From the NCBI GenBank assembly GCA_964058845.1, contig CAXKVR010000022.1, positions 1 through 56,625 on the forward strand: a stretch of DNA of 56,625 nucleotides, given 5' to 3'. The notes under the pieces were generated by a model. That model made no database searches, had not been told where the DNA came from, and saw only the letters and a list, made by a program, of their open reading frames with translations. This document shows positions 46,981 to 56,625 of this stretch, piece after piece; the first letter of the stretch is position 1; every line of letters starts with the position of its first letter. The DNA is from Carex sylvatica. Its lineage: Eukaryota > Streptophyta > Magnoliopsida > Poales > Cyperaceae. The position numbers and the translations under genes are program-made.

Positions 46981-49900
46981 ATGGATTCATGGCATCTATG
47001 GCCTCGAACAAAGCTTCCACTCATCATCTCTGTTCTCATCGTTTGTTCTGTCTCCAGTCAGGCCCAGTACGAATCGCTCCAGTCGAGCTACAGCCAACAC
47101 GATCTCTCGCTCAAGCCTTACGAATGGACTTATCTCAGAGGTTAGTTCTTTAATTGCCTTCATATTTTTGACACTTTATATTAGCTTAAATTCGTTAATT
47201 CAACTTGGGTTTTTATTTTTGTGTGTGTATTAATCGAAGTAACTAACTATCCTCACTTATTATTTTTGCTTGGATTTTAACTAGCTTCAAATGCTTGTGA
47301 AAATTTTTTTCTATGGATGAAATAGAATTACAATTAATAGACATAGAAGAAGGGTTTTACTTAGTTTAGCTATTGAAGAAGTCTTAATTATTACTATTTT
47401 TTATTATTTCTTTCCACAGTGGAGCTGCCTCTTTGGTTTTCTTCAGTTACTATGAGTTTTCTATCCAATACCAATATCGTAAGTCAAATTAAATCAATCC
47501 ATCAGTTTAATTATGTCACAACATGCTCCTTTTCCTTACTTATTCATGTAATTTCAAAATTATTGTAGGATCGGAAAGAAATGCAGGGTCTCTCTAACAA
47601 TGAAATTCCGATCCTATGCCTGAAGGATGGAAACCCAATTATTCCAGATTTATCTGATGCTTATTTAAATTCTCTGTGTATGTGCTTGTATAAATAACTA
47701 TTTTCCTTCTGTAGTTAAAAAAAGAGGAAATTTGTACATCATATTTATATTAGGCCCCATAATTGGTAAAAACAGCAAATGTGATATATACTCTCTTTAG
47801 CAAATGCTTGAAGGGCAAAACCAAAATTATGGTTGTCGGGGCGTGGTGGCATTACCCTAATTTGTTTTAGGAGATGTTTATAGAAAATTATCGAATTCCT
47901 GATATAAATTAAAATTGACAGGAACTTATTTGTTGCAGTAATGAGTTTTCGTATAAATGGTTCGGTTTTTGGAGGAGTGAATAATTCCTCACACCTCGAG
48001 CAGTGTGTTCCATTTCAATCAAACCTGACAGTTGTATTAACAAAAGAACAGGTTTGTTTTTAATTATTATACTATATTTTATTGGTCATATCTTCTTGCT
48101 TCTTTAGTTTAGTATTTGCGGGGAGCTAAGGGTCTTTTCCAAAATTTGTTAGATATCTCCAGGAGTCTGGTATATCGGATACTTCAATCGCCTGGGCCCT
48201 GACCGTACCCAATCCAAAATGGTAAATTATTTTTTTATTTTTACTACACAAGCTGTTGACTTATTATTTTAGAGTATTTTTTTTTAATGCCAATGAAAAA
48301 TTTATAGGATACTTCATACTTACATGTATGCACCACAGAAAATTATAATAGATGGCACTACCTATTATTATAATTATGCTTGCTACTGAGCACTATTGTT
48401 ATTGGTATGGTTTTGTAATATCACCAACAAATATACTGACACTTCCCACAATATCGTAAATTTTCACTTGTTGGCAATTGGTGCTTTATTCTCATGGCAT
48501 TTGTGCAATTATTAATCCTATGGCAGATATGCGTACATTGAAGTTTACAATGTCTTATTTTATCCAAAAAAAAAAATTACAATGTTTTACTTGTTACACT
48601 GAACATTTTACCATGAGTTGAAAAAAAAGAGGTCTAACATCTTTGTTATTGGAAAATAACTCCAAGCTATTAAATCAAAGTTAGGTTAGTAAATAGAATG
48701 GCTAAATTGCCGCTGACTTATCCAAACCACCTTTTAAGCTTGTAGGTACCAAATAAAAGCTCAACAACTCAAAATGCATATTCTTTGTTTGATTTTTAAT
48801 TTAATTTAACCTTGGGAAAATATAGTTCTACAACTCGGTAATTTTTTAAAACAATGAGAAATATGCTGTGCTTATGCAACAGCAAAATTTTGGATGTAGT
48901 TTCACAAAAATGCCAGATGAAAAGTTAATTAACTTCAGAGGTCAGTAAACCAACATGTGGCGTGTTGGTTAAAATTGGCATTATTAAAGTTCTCAATTTG
49001 AACAAAAACATGAGTTTAACATGTACACAAGTTTGTAGGCACTAATTGATTTGTTAATTTTTTATTCCAAGTAAAATTTTCAGATTAGTCGAGGGAAATC
49101 ATACAAGGTCACAACCAACATATACATATTTGGATGCTCTGTTCCAACCTCATTGGGCCCAGGATGTAGCCGAACCATGTACGCACTGTCTTGCATGCAA
49201 TCTTTCACAAATGGGTCTCTCCAAGCGGGCCCCATCTCTATTATATGTTCAAACTCCAATGAGTCTCCTTGCCTCAACCAAGGGGAGAGCTCAAGGCTCT
49301 ACTACATAGACATAACAACTATACCTTCCCAATTCAATATTTCACTTGAAACAAGGTCCAGCAGTGGCGGCTCGTTGATAGCCTATGTACGATATGATGT
49401 GGTACCAGTTGGGAATACTTATGATTACTCTCTGAATATAGGTGGGTCCCCCTTGACAGTGGATTTTCCACGCACTGGTAGGTGGTACATCATTGTTCAG
49501 GCGAGCAACTTTACGGGCTTGAATAGTACAATTTGCTTCTCATTGGAGTGGCAGGTTATCAGTTGTGGGAACGGAAAGACTGGTATCGATTGTTCATGGG
49601 ATGCACTTGCCCTTGAGGTATAGTGCCTTGCATTCAATGTTGTTAAAATTATGATTTTATTTACTTTTTCTTGAGTGAGGCTATGGTACTATGCATAGCG
49701 TGGATTAGTCCGTACTATGGTTCAATATCTGCGTGTTTGAAGTCCAAACAATTGATCTGAACAGTTCAATACGATTCTATATGAAAACGTACTTGCAAGG
49801 TAACTTTTACATTTTTTATATTTTTTTTTACTATTTTTTAGATAGGTAGAAAATCACTACTTTTGAATGGTCTAAAATCGTTAGATCAAAGTGATTTTTT

Positions 49901-52900
49901 ATCTATCTAAGAAAATAGTAAATAAAATTCTAAAAAATGTAAAATTTGATCAACAAGTACATTTTGTGTAGAAATCATAAACGGTTCAGATTAACTGTTT
50001 GGACTCTGAAAATGGAACTATTGATCCATAGTACGGGCCAATATATGCTATGCATAGTACCATGGCCTCACTCCTTTTCTTTTAAATTACCTTTATAACC
50101 CTACCACAAATTAGAGATATTGACAATGACAATGTCTCCCGGAATACCTATAATAATGGGCAGCAACTACTTTAGTAGTTTATCTTCTGTCATATCTTCT
50201 TGTTTTTTATGAACATTTCTTTTATTCAGTTCTTGATATTTTTTCTGATATTTTTCATTCAGAGAATACCCAAGAGGAACCCATCTATCCCTTTCGGTTC
50301 TTACTATCTCCCAAAAGATGGACCCACAGACAGTACCACATTCCCCCTTATTAATTTATTATCCAACTATACAGATAACCAAGAGTCTTATACATTTTTC
50401 TTTCTTGACATACCGGCTGGTGCAGCTGGGTCAATCATACGCGTTCAAATCAAACCCGTTGACCAAGATAACTTTGAACTATATTCTAAATTTGGTGGCC
50501 TGCTATCGAACGATACATGGGATTATTATGCGACCAGCAAGAATAATAGCGGGAACCCAGTTCTTTTGTCTTCGAATGGAACCACTGGTGCTGCAACTGG
50601 GGGTATTTTGGAGATGTATATGTTATATGCAAGAGAAGGTACATGGTGTATTGCACTGAGACATCCTTCTGTTAAGGTGATCAAATCTCGGCCTTTAATG
50701 TCTGTTTCACTGGTGGGATGCTATAAAGGTTGCAATGGTAATGGCACATGCAAGTACTCGGTGGACGAGAGTGGGTTAACATTTTACAGGTCAGACCCAC
50801 CATATTTTATATTTACAGTATAGTTATCGACCCTCGTTTTTTTGTGAGCTCTCTCTCTCTGTCAAAATCTTGTAGTTTTATTTTACTTTTTTGTATCAGT
50901 TATTGTGCATGTGACCGTGATCATGGAGCCTTCGATTGCAGTGATGAGTTAGTTTCGCCAAAAGGTCTCTCTCTCTCTCTCTCTCTTTGAAAAAGTTGGC
51001 AGCGACTACCAATCTGTTGTGTTAATAGAATTTTTTTTTTGTATGATTACAAGGTTCCTCACAACCTGCCCTGTAATCCTACCAACCTAACCATCGCTAC
51101 AAAAAATAATAAGATAGATCATACTTCTAGAATCAGTTCATTAGTCTAAATTACACTCAGATTCATATGTATATTAGCAATAGTTTTCCCATAATTGTGC
51201 ATTTTGATCCACTCTATCTGCTAACCGTCTTGACTGCATCATTACTCCATGAAGAACCTCATTTCGTTGCTTCCACAAGGTCCAACACGCACACAAAACC
51301 CAAGTCATGTAAGTTTTTTTTTTTTCCTTGTGCCGTCGCCTTGTTTTGTATGTTTGCCCATATGTTTGGTACTGACAAGTGATCAAGGGGCAGTAGGTTA
51401 TCTGTCCTTAGGCCAAGGTGGAACCACATAGAAACTGCATGCGAGCAGAGAAAAAAAAAATGGACACTTGACTCCATGGGGCAGTTGTTGCACATGAGGC
51501 ATCTAGCATCACAGTTCATTCCCATCACTCGCAAATTCTCTCTAGTCAGCGTCTTGTTCTTTAGTAATAGGTACCCAAAGATTATCACTGTTTGTGGCGC
51601 TTTGTATTTCCATATACGTTGATGCTGCCACTCTATCTTATCTCCTTCCACTAGTGCTGTATACATCGACTTAGTTGTGAAGGAACCTGATGCATGAAAT
51701 CGCCAGTAAAATGAATCCTCCTGATCTGAGAACCGGACTTCATCCATGCATTGCTGATCAACGTTCGAAGAACTTAGGTTCTGACTTGCATCCCTTAGTG
51801 CGATGTTTGAAGTCCCTGATCTTCTTTGGTTGCCAAAATAGCCCATCAAAGGTAAGCCTCCCCAGGAATCGACTAGAAAACAATGGATATCCTGTTGCCT
51901 ATGTTGCAGAAAGAACCCTAGTGAAAGAAGGGCTTCAACTTTTGCAAAATACCCCTGTGAGTGTGTTTGTCGGCCCTTCTTATTCTCGGTACAACCAGGA
52001 ACCAAAGAGACCCCGGTTGGGTGTATAGCCGTCACCACCATCTCATTAAAAGTGCTATGTTTTGAAATTCAAGATTGAGCACACCCATCCCTCCAAACCG
52101 CTTTGGTAAACAAACCATTGCCAATTGATCATTGAAATTCCCCGATCTTCATTACCATTCTTTCCCAACAAGAAGTCCCTCCTAATCTTACCCATTCTAT
52201 TTATTGCCCATTTGGTATTTTAAAGCAAGACATGAAGTATGAAGGTATTGAGGAAAGAACGGAATTAACTAGTTGCATTCTCCCTCCTCGGGATATCATC
52301 TTCCCCTTCCAACGTTGTAATTTTTTCTCGATTTTTGGGGAATGAAAAGACTACGATCCGGCCGTTTGATGGTTAGCGGCATTCCAAGGTAGGTCACCGG
52401 AAGTTCGGTTTGGGTGCATCCTAAGATTGCCCCCGCCTTTTGTATGTTATGGGTAGACATGTTTAAGGGTACAAAGGTACTCTTTTGGTAGTTTATTTCT
52501 AACCCCGCCATCTTTGCAAAAAGCCTCAACATAGTTTAAAAAGTAATTAGGGTTAGGTCAGTTGTGGCCCTTTTCCTGCTGCGATTTTTTACCCAGTTTC
52601 CTTTTCTGCCATGCGGAGTGCTGTAGGTCCTTTAGGGTTAGGTCAGTTGTGGGCCCCTCGGTTTCCAAAGCACGTATGCCTTGCGTGGACGAGAAAGGAA
52701 ATGTTCGCGCTTTCTGGGTTCAACGTCCCAGACACACTATCTTCCTTGGAGTTGTCGTGTAGCCGTTGGTCTTTTGCCAGCTGTGTCTCCATCACCTTTT
52801 CAGGGGTAGGCTGTATGAGGTTCTAAACTCCTGTAGCACCTTGGATCATCTGTTGGCTTGCCTCATGTAATTCTGTGTTGCTTGATCATTTGCACTCCCA

Positions 52901-55900
52901 AAATAATTAGTTACCGTTGCTCTGATTTCATGTGGCGGTGTGGTTCCATCAGTTTCTGTCCTCTCTGCATTTACTTGGCAGACGACGTGGGTTGTGCCCT
53001 TGGTAGGTGGATTATTTTTTATCTTATTTGGTAGGGCAGTTCTATCCGGATCGAACCTGTGCTGTGAACAACCCGCCTCACCACTAATTGTCTAGCCTAC
53101 ATGGATTTCCACTGGGCGAATTCTGCGGCGTTGCCCTGCCCCACCTATGCCTTGTCTTTCTCCGGCTGAGTTGTCCCCCCCGTTGGCCCGTTAGGCTGAG
53201 CCTGTGCTGCCTCTGCTTTAAGTTCTGACCGGTTGTCTAAAGCCGCCACCAACTCTCGCATCAAGGAGCCATCATCCTCTATGTCCGATCAAAGCTTTCA
53301 TTAGTGTCGGGGTTCGAGCATCGGGATGTATGCCAGCACAGATCTCCCGTAGTGCCTTCCTTGAGATTGTGAGGCTGTCGTATGGGCGGCTGACCTTTGG
53401 TTGAGTACGTCTTCTTCCATGTCTGGTTGAGTAGTCCTGGAACGAGGTCTAGAGAACCGTGGTGGGTATGCAGGCAGGTCAGAGGGGTATAGATAGGGCC
53501 TTTGTCCCATACCACCGGCAAAACCGGTACTGTGTACTCAATGCCTCCGACTGAAAGTCCGATATTGCAGGGGATGCGACGTAAATCGTCTGTTGCTATT
53601 GCCACCTTCCAAGCCGAGAGCTCGGCTGGTATCTCTGGTTGAATCGTGCCTATATAGACACTGAATCTGGATACGGGACAAGTGAATCGGAAAGCCCACC
53701 AGGTCTAGAAGTAACTTGAACCGAGGAATGGTAATAGCTGTTGCATCATCATGTGGAGACCACAACTGAAATTCGATCCCTTGATCCCACAGTGCTGGAG
53801 GTGTTGCCTTGATGAAAGTTTCAGCTGCAAGCCCTTTCGGCAGGTGGATGAGAAAGTGTCCTCTCGTCAACTGGGCCACCGTTATCTCTTCTTTTCGTAC
53901 CAGTCCGGTTTCAACCACAATGTTAACCACCTGGTTGAGCTGCACTAGCAGTGTGTAACCCTCAGTGTGCATCACCACTGCCGATGTTAGGTTTGCAAGT
54001 TCTTTGAAATAGTGGTCATCTCTCTCAATGAATACCTGAACCTTGTCCGGCCTGTCTTCTGGTAGGGTTGGTATGGGCGGGAAAGTATAGCCTACTAGGA
54101 GCTCATCAAAGCCAGGCTCTTGCTCTTGAGGCGGTACAGGTCAGTCAGCCTGTTGAGAGGGCCACTGAACTGAGTGGTAGTTTCTTGCAGTTGGACGCAA
54201 TGTGCTCTTCTTCCCAGCATTTGCCACATATGTTGTGGCATTTAGCAGCAGTATGGCCAGTTCAGCAACACTTGAAACACCTCCCGTGCCATTCCGGGAA
54301 GGTGGGCGAGGGTGGAAACCGCAATCTTGACGGACTATGAGGGGAACAAAGTACTGTCCCCGTTGGTGTCCTAGGTGAGGACGGTCTAGAGGACGCCGGT
54401 GAAGTCCTACTGAAGTTTCCAGAGGTATCAGAGCCTTTGCTGCTTCGATCAGCCATCTCGGCGTAGGTCAGCCTCGTGGAGTATGGAGCATAGGGCCTAA
54501 CTCTCTCAATCTCTTAGTCAGTGGGTGTGCACCATCTGTCTGGGAATCTTCTATGGCATTTGACAAGCTGCCATTTAAATTTGGAAGCCATTGCTGTAAA
54601 AATCGCCTTCTCTTGCTTCCTCCAAATTGTCTCTCTTCTCTCTCACTCTCTTTCTCTCTGTTTTTTTTTTTTTTGAAAACTCTCTCTCAAGCTTAGTGTG
54701 AAGTATTTCCCTCTCTCTCTCTCTTCTCTCTCCCTCTCTCTCCCTCTCTCTTTCTCTCATAAGTTATGTATTGTTTAAACATAAAATATACCGAAACAAC
54801 AGTATCTTAGTTGATTATATGAATCGATACCTGAAATATTTGTAGGGCATGTGTGGCAGTCCATCTTTCTAATAGGCTCAAATGCTGCAGCCATTCTACC
54901 AGCTTATTGGGCTATTCGCCAGAAGGTTTGTTCCCTTTTCTATCCTGTCCCTAAAAATTTAGCATTTATATTAGAATTCCATGCTACTCTTTGCACAGTA
55001 ATGGTTGGTGACCTACAGTTATACTGACCCAAATGATATTAAAATTTGTATGATTGTTTTGTCTTTTATCTAGGCCTTTGCTGAGTGGATCCTGTACACA
55101 TCTAGCGGCATTTCTAGTGCACTGTATCATGCATGTGATGTAGGCACTTGGTGCATCTTATCCTTTCGTGTCCTGCAGGTTTTTTTTTTTGGATTATATC
55201 TATACTTTTTAATTGTCAAACTTTATTTGAGGCATGCCGCATGACAATTGCTCATAAACCATTTATTATAATATTCAGCATGAAGCATAAATTATCATTA
55301 GATAGTATCCTCTGACAAAACTTGAATATTCAATTATCAGTGAATCATAACACTGATTTACCATTAAAAAGAGTATTTATATTTTGTTTCGAACCAAGCT
55401 GCTTATATAACTTTTTTCTTCAACTAATGCATGTTTCTCCTAATACTAAATGATAGATGGCTGATATAAGTGCATAAATATATAATTGGTATTGCTACAG
55501 TTTTTGGATTTTTGGCTATCATTCATGGCAGTGGTGAGCACTTTTATATACATGGCCACAATTGAAGAGTCTTCTAAGCGTGCAATTCATGCTGGCGTCT
55601 TTATTCTTACTGCCATCTTAGCTGTAACTGGTGCTACTAGGTTAGGATCCTTAACTTTTTGCAAAATATAGTATATATTTTATTTTCTTTCTTTTTGACA
55701 CATGGCACCCAATATTAATTTTTTCTGGCATTTGCAAAACACAAGTTTTGCTGATACGTGTAGACAACAAACAACAAAAAAGGTTAAATAACAAAAATGA
55801 CTATTTCTGCTATGTTTTCTGTTTTATCATATTGACTCGACAAATTAAAACTTGGAAGTCAACATCTAAATTGGCCTATTACAACTTTGCAAGTATATCA

Positions 55901-56066
55901 TATGATTATTTTTGTATGAACATGCTTGTAGGGCATCAAATATTGGGATTGTTATAGCAATTGGGTCCCTCGGGCTGCTGATTGGGTGGCTATTGGAATT
56001 TAATCAAGCTAGAAGACTTGTGAACTGGTCTCAAAGAATCAATTTTCAATTCCATCTGCTGAACCG
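46981..56066 (+). CDS. TMEM8/PGAP6-like CREST membrane protein (3' end outside window)
   Basis: Twelve exons: 46981-47140, 47420-47478, 47569-47677, 47939-48051, 48153-48221, 49084-49617, 50263-50789, 50900-50964, 54846-54925, 55074-55178, 55501-55640 and 55932-56066. All have GT-AG borders and compatible phases; 698 codons are visible. A signal peptide (1 to about 28, core LPLIISVLIVCSVSSQA) precedes a large extracellular part with many N-glycosylation sequons. An EGF-like Cys cluster follows (about 501-541; CYKGCNGNGTC...YCACDRDHGAFDC), then membrane helices. CREST hydrolase motifs are clear: SSGISSALYHACD (His 591, Asp 594) and LQFLDFW (Asp 610). The animal relatives TMEM8A/PGAP6 are GPI-specific phospholipases A2; the same activity in plants is an inference. 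The next exons, which should hold the remaining metal-binding histidines, lie beyond the window. The ATG at 46981 is chosen because it starts the signal peptide. Confidence 0.9.
49673..50073. mobile_element. Long-hairpin MITE in intron 6 of the PGAP6-like gene
   Basis: The left end GAGTGAGGCTATGGTACTAT and the right end ATAGTACCATGGCCTCACTC are inverted repeats. The arms share TTTTTTAGATAGGTAGAAAATC with the copies at 2134, 24455 and 56218. The flanks CTTTTTCTT and CTTTTCTTT match at 7 of 9 positions. It lies wholly in the intron between exons 49084-49617 and 50263-50789, and the exon frames on both sides are intact. Confidence 0.85.
50965..50988. repeat. (CT)n run at the intron 8 donor
   Basis: The intron begins GTCTCTCTCTCTCTCT immediately after exon 50900-50964, so the splice donor is GTCTCT, not the usual GTAAGT type. 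Phase and protein continuity to the exon at 54846 support this donor. Confidence 0.8.
51174..52532 (-). pseudogene. LINE ORF2 fragment: RT C-terminus and zf-RVT
   Basis: At 52532-52296 the translation reads LFAKMAGLEINYQKSTFVPL and VTYLGMPL, the conserved stretch that follows the reverse-transcriptase active site in plant L1 elements. In shifted frames it continues with LQRWKGKMISRGGRMQLVNS and IRRDFLLGKNGNEDRG. From 52041 a long frame carries the zf-RVT domain: FYWRFHASGSFTTKSMYTAL, IWKYKAPQTVIIFGYLLL and CLMCNNCPMESSVHFFFLC. It ends near WTLWKQRNEVLHG. The catalytic part and the endonuclease are absent, so it is not functional. Confidence 0.82.
52540..53278. other. Unassigned middle part of the LINE
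   Basis: Between the ORF1 and ORF2 remnants no domain can be read. GGTTAGGTCAGTTGTGG occurs twice, at about 52552 and 52637. GC content is higher than in the surroundings. It may be a linker of ORF1 or a foreign insertion. Confidence 0.4.
53279..54591 (-). pseudogene. LINE ORF1 (gag-like) pseudogene
   Basis: A Ser/Pro-rich N-terminal part (MADRSSKGSDTSGNFSRTSP) leads to two zinc knuckles of the form C-x2-C-x4-H-x4-C at about 54280-54190. The first reads CFKCC, stop, TGHTAAKC, so it is interrupted by an in-frame TGA; the second, CGKCWEEEHIASNC, is intact. Downstream is a region of DUF4283-like type (about 53978-53540) with TRGHFLIHLPKGLAAETFI and PRFKLLLDLVGFPIHL. In LINEs this protein binds the element RNA. 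The frame is broken by at least two stops or shifts, and an upstream ATG at 54591 is followed by an in-frame stop. Confidence 0.72.
54633..54758. repeat. CT-rich low-complexity tract
   Basis: Nearly pure CT sequence with one 15-base T run. It corresponds to the GA-rich leader of the LINE or to intron microsatellite sequence at the insertion site; it lies about 90-215 bp before the exon at 54846. Confidence 0.75.
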
Positions 56067-56217
56067 GTACGTCCAGTCATTTTGAACTGGTGCTGTTCTA
56101 ACCTCTTTACTCAATATTTGATACAAAGATGCAGTTGGATAGTCGCTGCTGTACCAGACCAACTTACTCAAATTTTGTTATTTGTCGTATATTGTTATTC
56201 ATCATTATAACTGTTTG

Positions 56218-56609
56218 TAGTGATGCTATGGTACTATGCATAGCGCGGATTGGTCCGTCCTATGGATCAATATCTCCGTTTTTAAAGTTCAAACAGCCGA
56301 TCTGAACCATTCAGTATGATTTCCATATGAAAATGTACTTGTAGATCAAATTTTACATTTTTTACAATTTTTTTACTTTTATATAGGTAGAAAATCACTT
56401 GATCTAAAAATTATAGACCATTCAAAAGTAGTGATATTTTACCTATCTAAAAAATAGTAAAAAATTCTAAAAAAATATAAAATTTTAGTCTGCAAGCACA
56501 ATTTTTATATGAAGATCATGTTGAAAGGTTGACGATTTGAACTTTGGAAAGGAAGATCAATAGTACAGACCAATCTGCGCTATGCATAGTACCATAGGCA
56601 TAGCCTCTC
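56218..56609. mobile_element. Long-hairpin MITE in intron 12 of the PGAP6-like gene
   Basis: It contains GCTATGGTACTATGCATAGC at the left and GCTATGCATAGTACCATAGG at the right, very close to the copy in intron 6 (49673-50073). The arms again have the AGGTAGAAAATCACTTGATC core. The outer terminal repeats are eroded and the right one partly duplicated. It begins about 150 bp after the last visible exon. Confidence 0.82.
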
Positions 56610-56625
56610 TCTCTTGTCTTTTTAT

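Larger units (their letters stand above)
51031..54760 (-). mobile_element. Decayed LINE (L1-type) in intron 8 of the PGAP6-like gene
   Basis: Read on the minus strand the element starts in a GA-rich leader (about 54760-54630). It runs through a gag-like ORF1 with two CCHC knuckles, then the C-terminal end of a reverse transcriptase and a zf-RVT domain, and ends in a poly-A tail (the T-run at 51031-51040 on the plus strand). The endonuclease and most of the reverse transcriptase are missing, so there is a large internal deletion near 52534. Stops and frameshifts occur throughout. A target duplication was not found, and CT repeats at both sides obscure it. It lies antisense to the host gene. 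Confidence 0.82.

Noticed and set aside
1..56625. CRISPR arrays, operons or a bacterial-type defence system
   Set aside because: The window is plant nuclear DNA; the regular 177-bp repeats are too long and lack spacers, and no prokaryotic genes are present.

Overview
The window is nuclear DNA of a flowering plant. It is AT-rich, and its genes have spliced exons with GT-AG introns. The recognisable genes are plant ones: a LOB-domain transcription factor, a chloroplast Rubisco accumulation factor and an HR-like lesion-inducer protein. The species cannot be placed from sequence alone. No tRNA, rRNA, CRISPR or bacterial-type operon was seen.

There are four protein-coding genes. (1) An LBD29/LBD16-type LOB-domain gene on the minus strand, two exons, 2950-4152. 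(2) A RAF1 (Rubisco accumulation factor 1) gene on the plus strand, two exons, 19442-21093. (3) An HR-like lesion-inducer/DoxX-like four-helix membrane protein on the minus strand, five exons, 21957-23949, convergent with RAF1. (4) A TMEM8/PGAP6-like CREST membrane protein on the plus strand, 46981 to beyond the right half of the window; twelve exons are visible and the 3' end is outside. Its introns carry two hairpin MITEs and a decayed LINE of about 3.5 kb.

Most of the rest is transposon sequence. Long fold-back MITEs dominate. Many are bounded by 9-bp target-site duplications, the signature of Mutator-like transposition (375-548, 5504-5902, 8016-8442, 25604-25780, 28066-29051, 30314-30463, 35344-35522, 36036-36213, 36831-37185). 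Two hAT-type elements have 8-bp duplications (11431-12256 and 44822-45444). A Helitron-like 3' terminus lies at 39611-39639. A 1.87-kb inverted element (41240-43108) encloses a 177-bp repeat arranged as three forward and five reversed copies. The 29.9-39.6 kb region also holds diverged copies of one larger repeat, with younger MITEs inserted in it.

The genes do not form a pathway together; they are ordinary neighbours separated by transposon-filled DNA. I found no convincing new multi-gene system. The most unusual material is structural: giant inverted repeats, a nearly perfect 82-bp hairpin at 38891-39089, a chimeric MITE at 13599-14027, and an snRNA-type promoter look-alike inside a hAT element.
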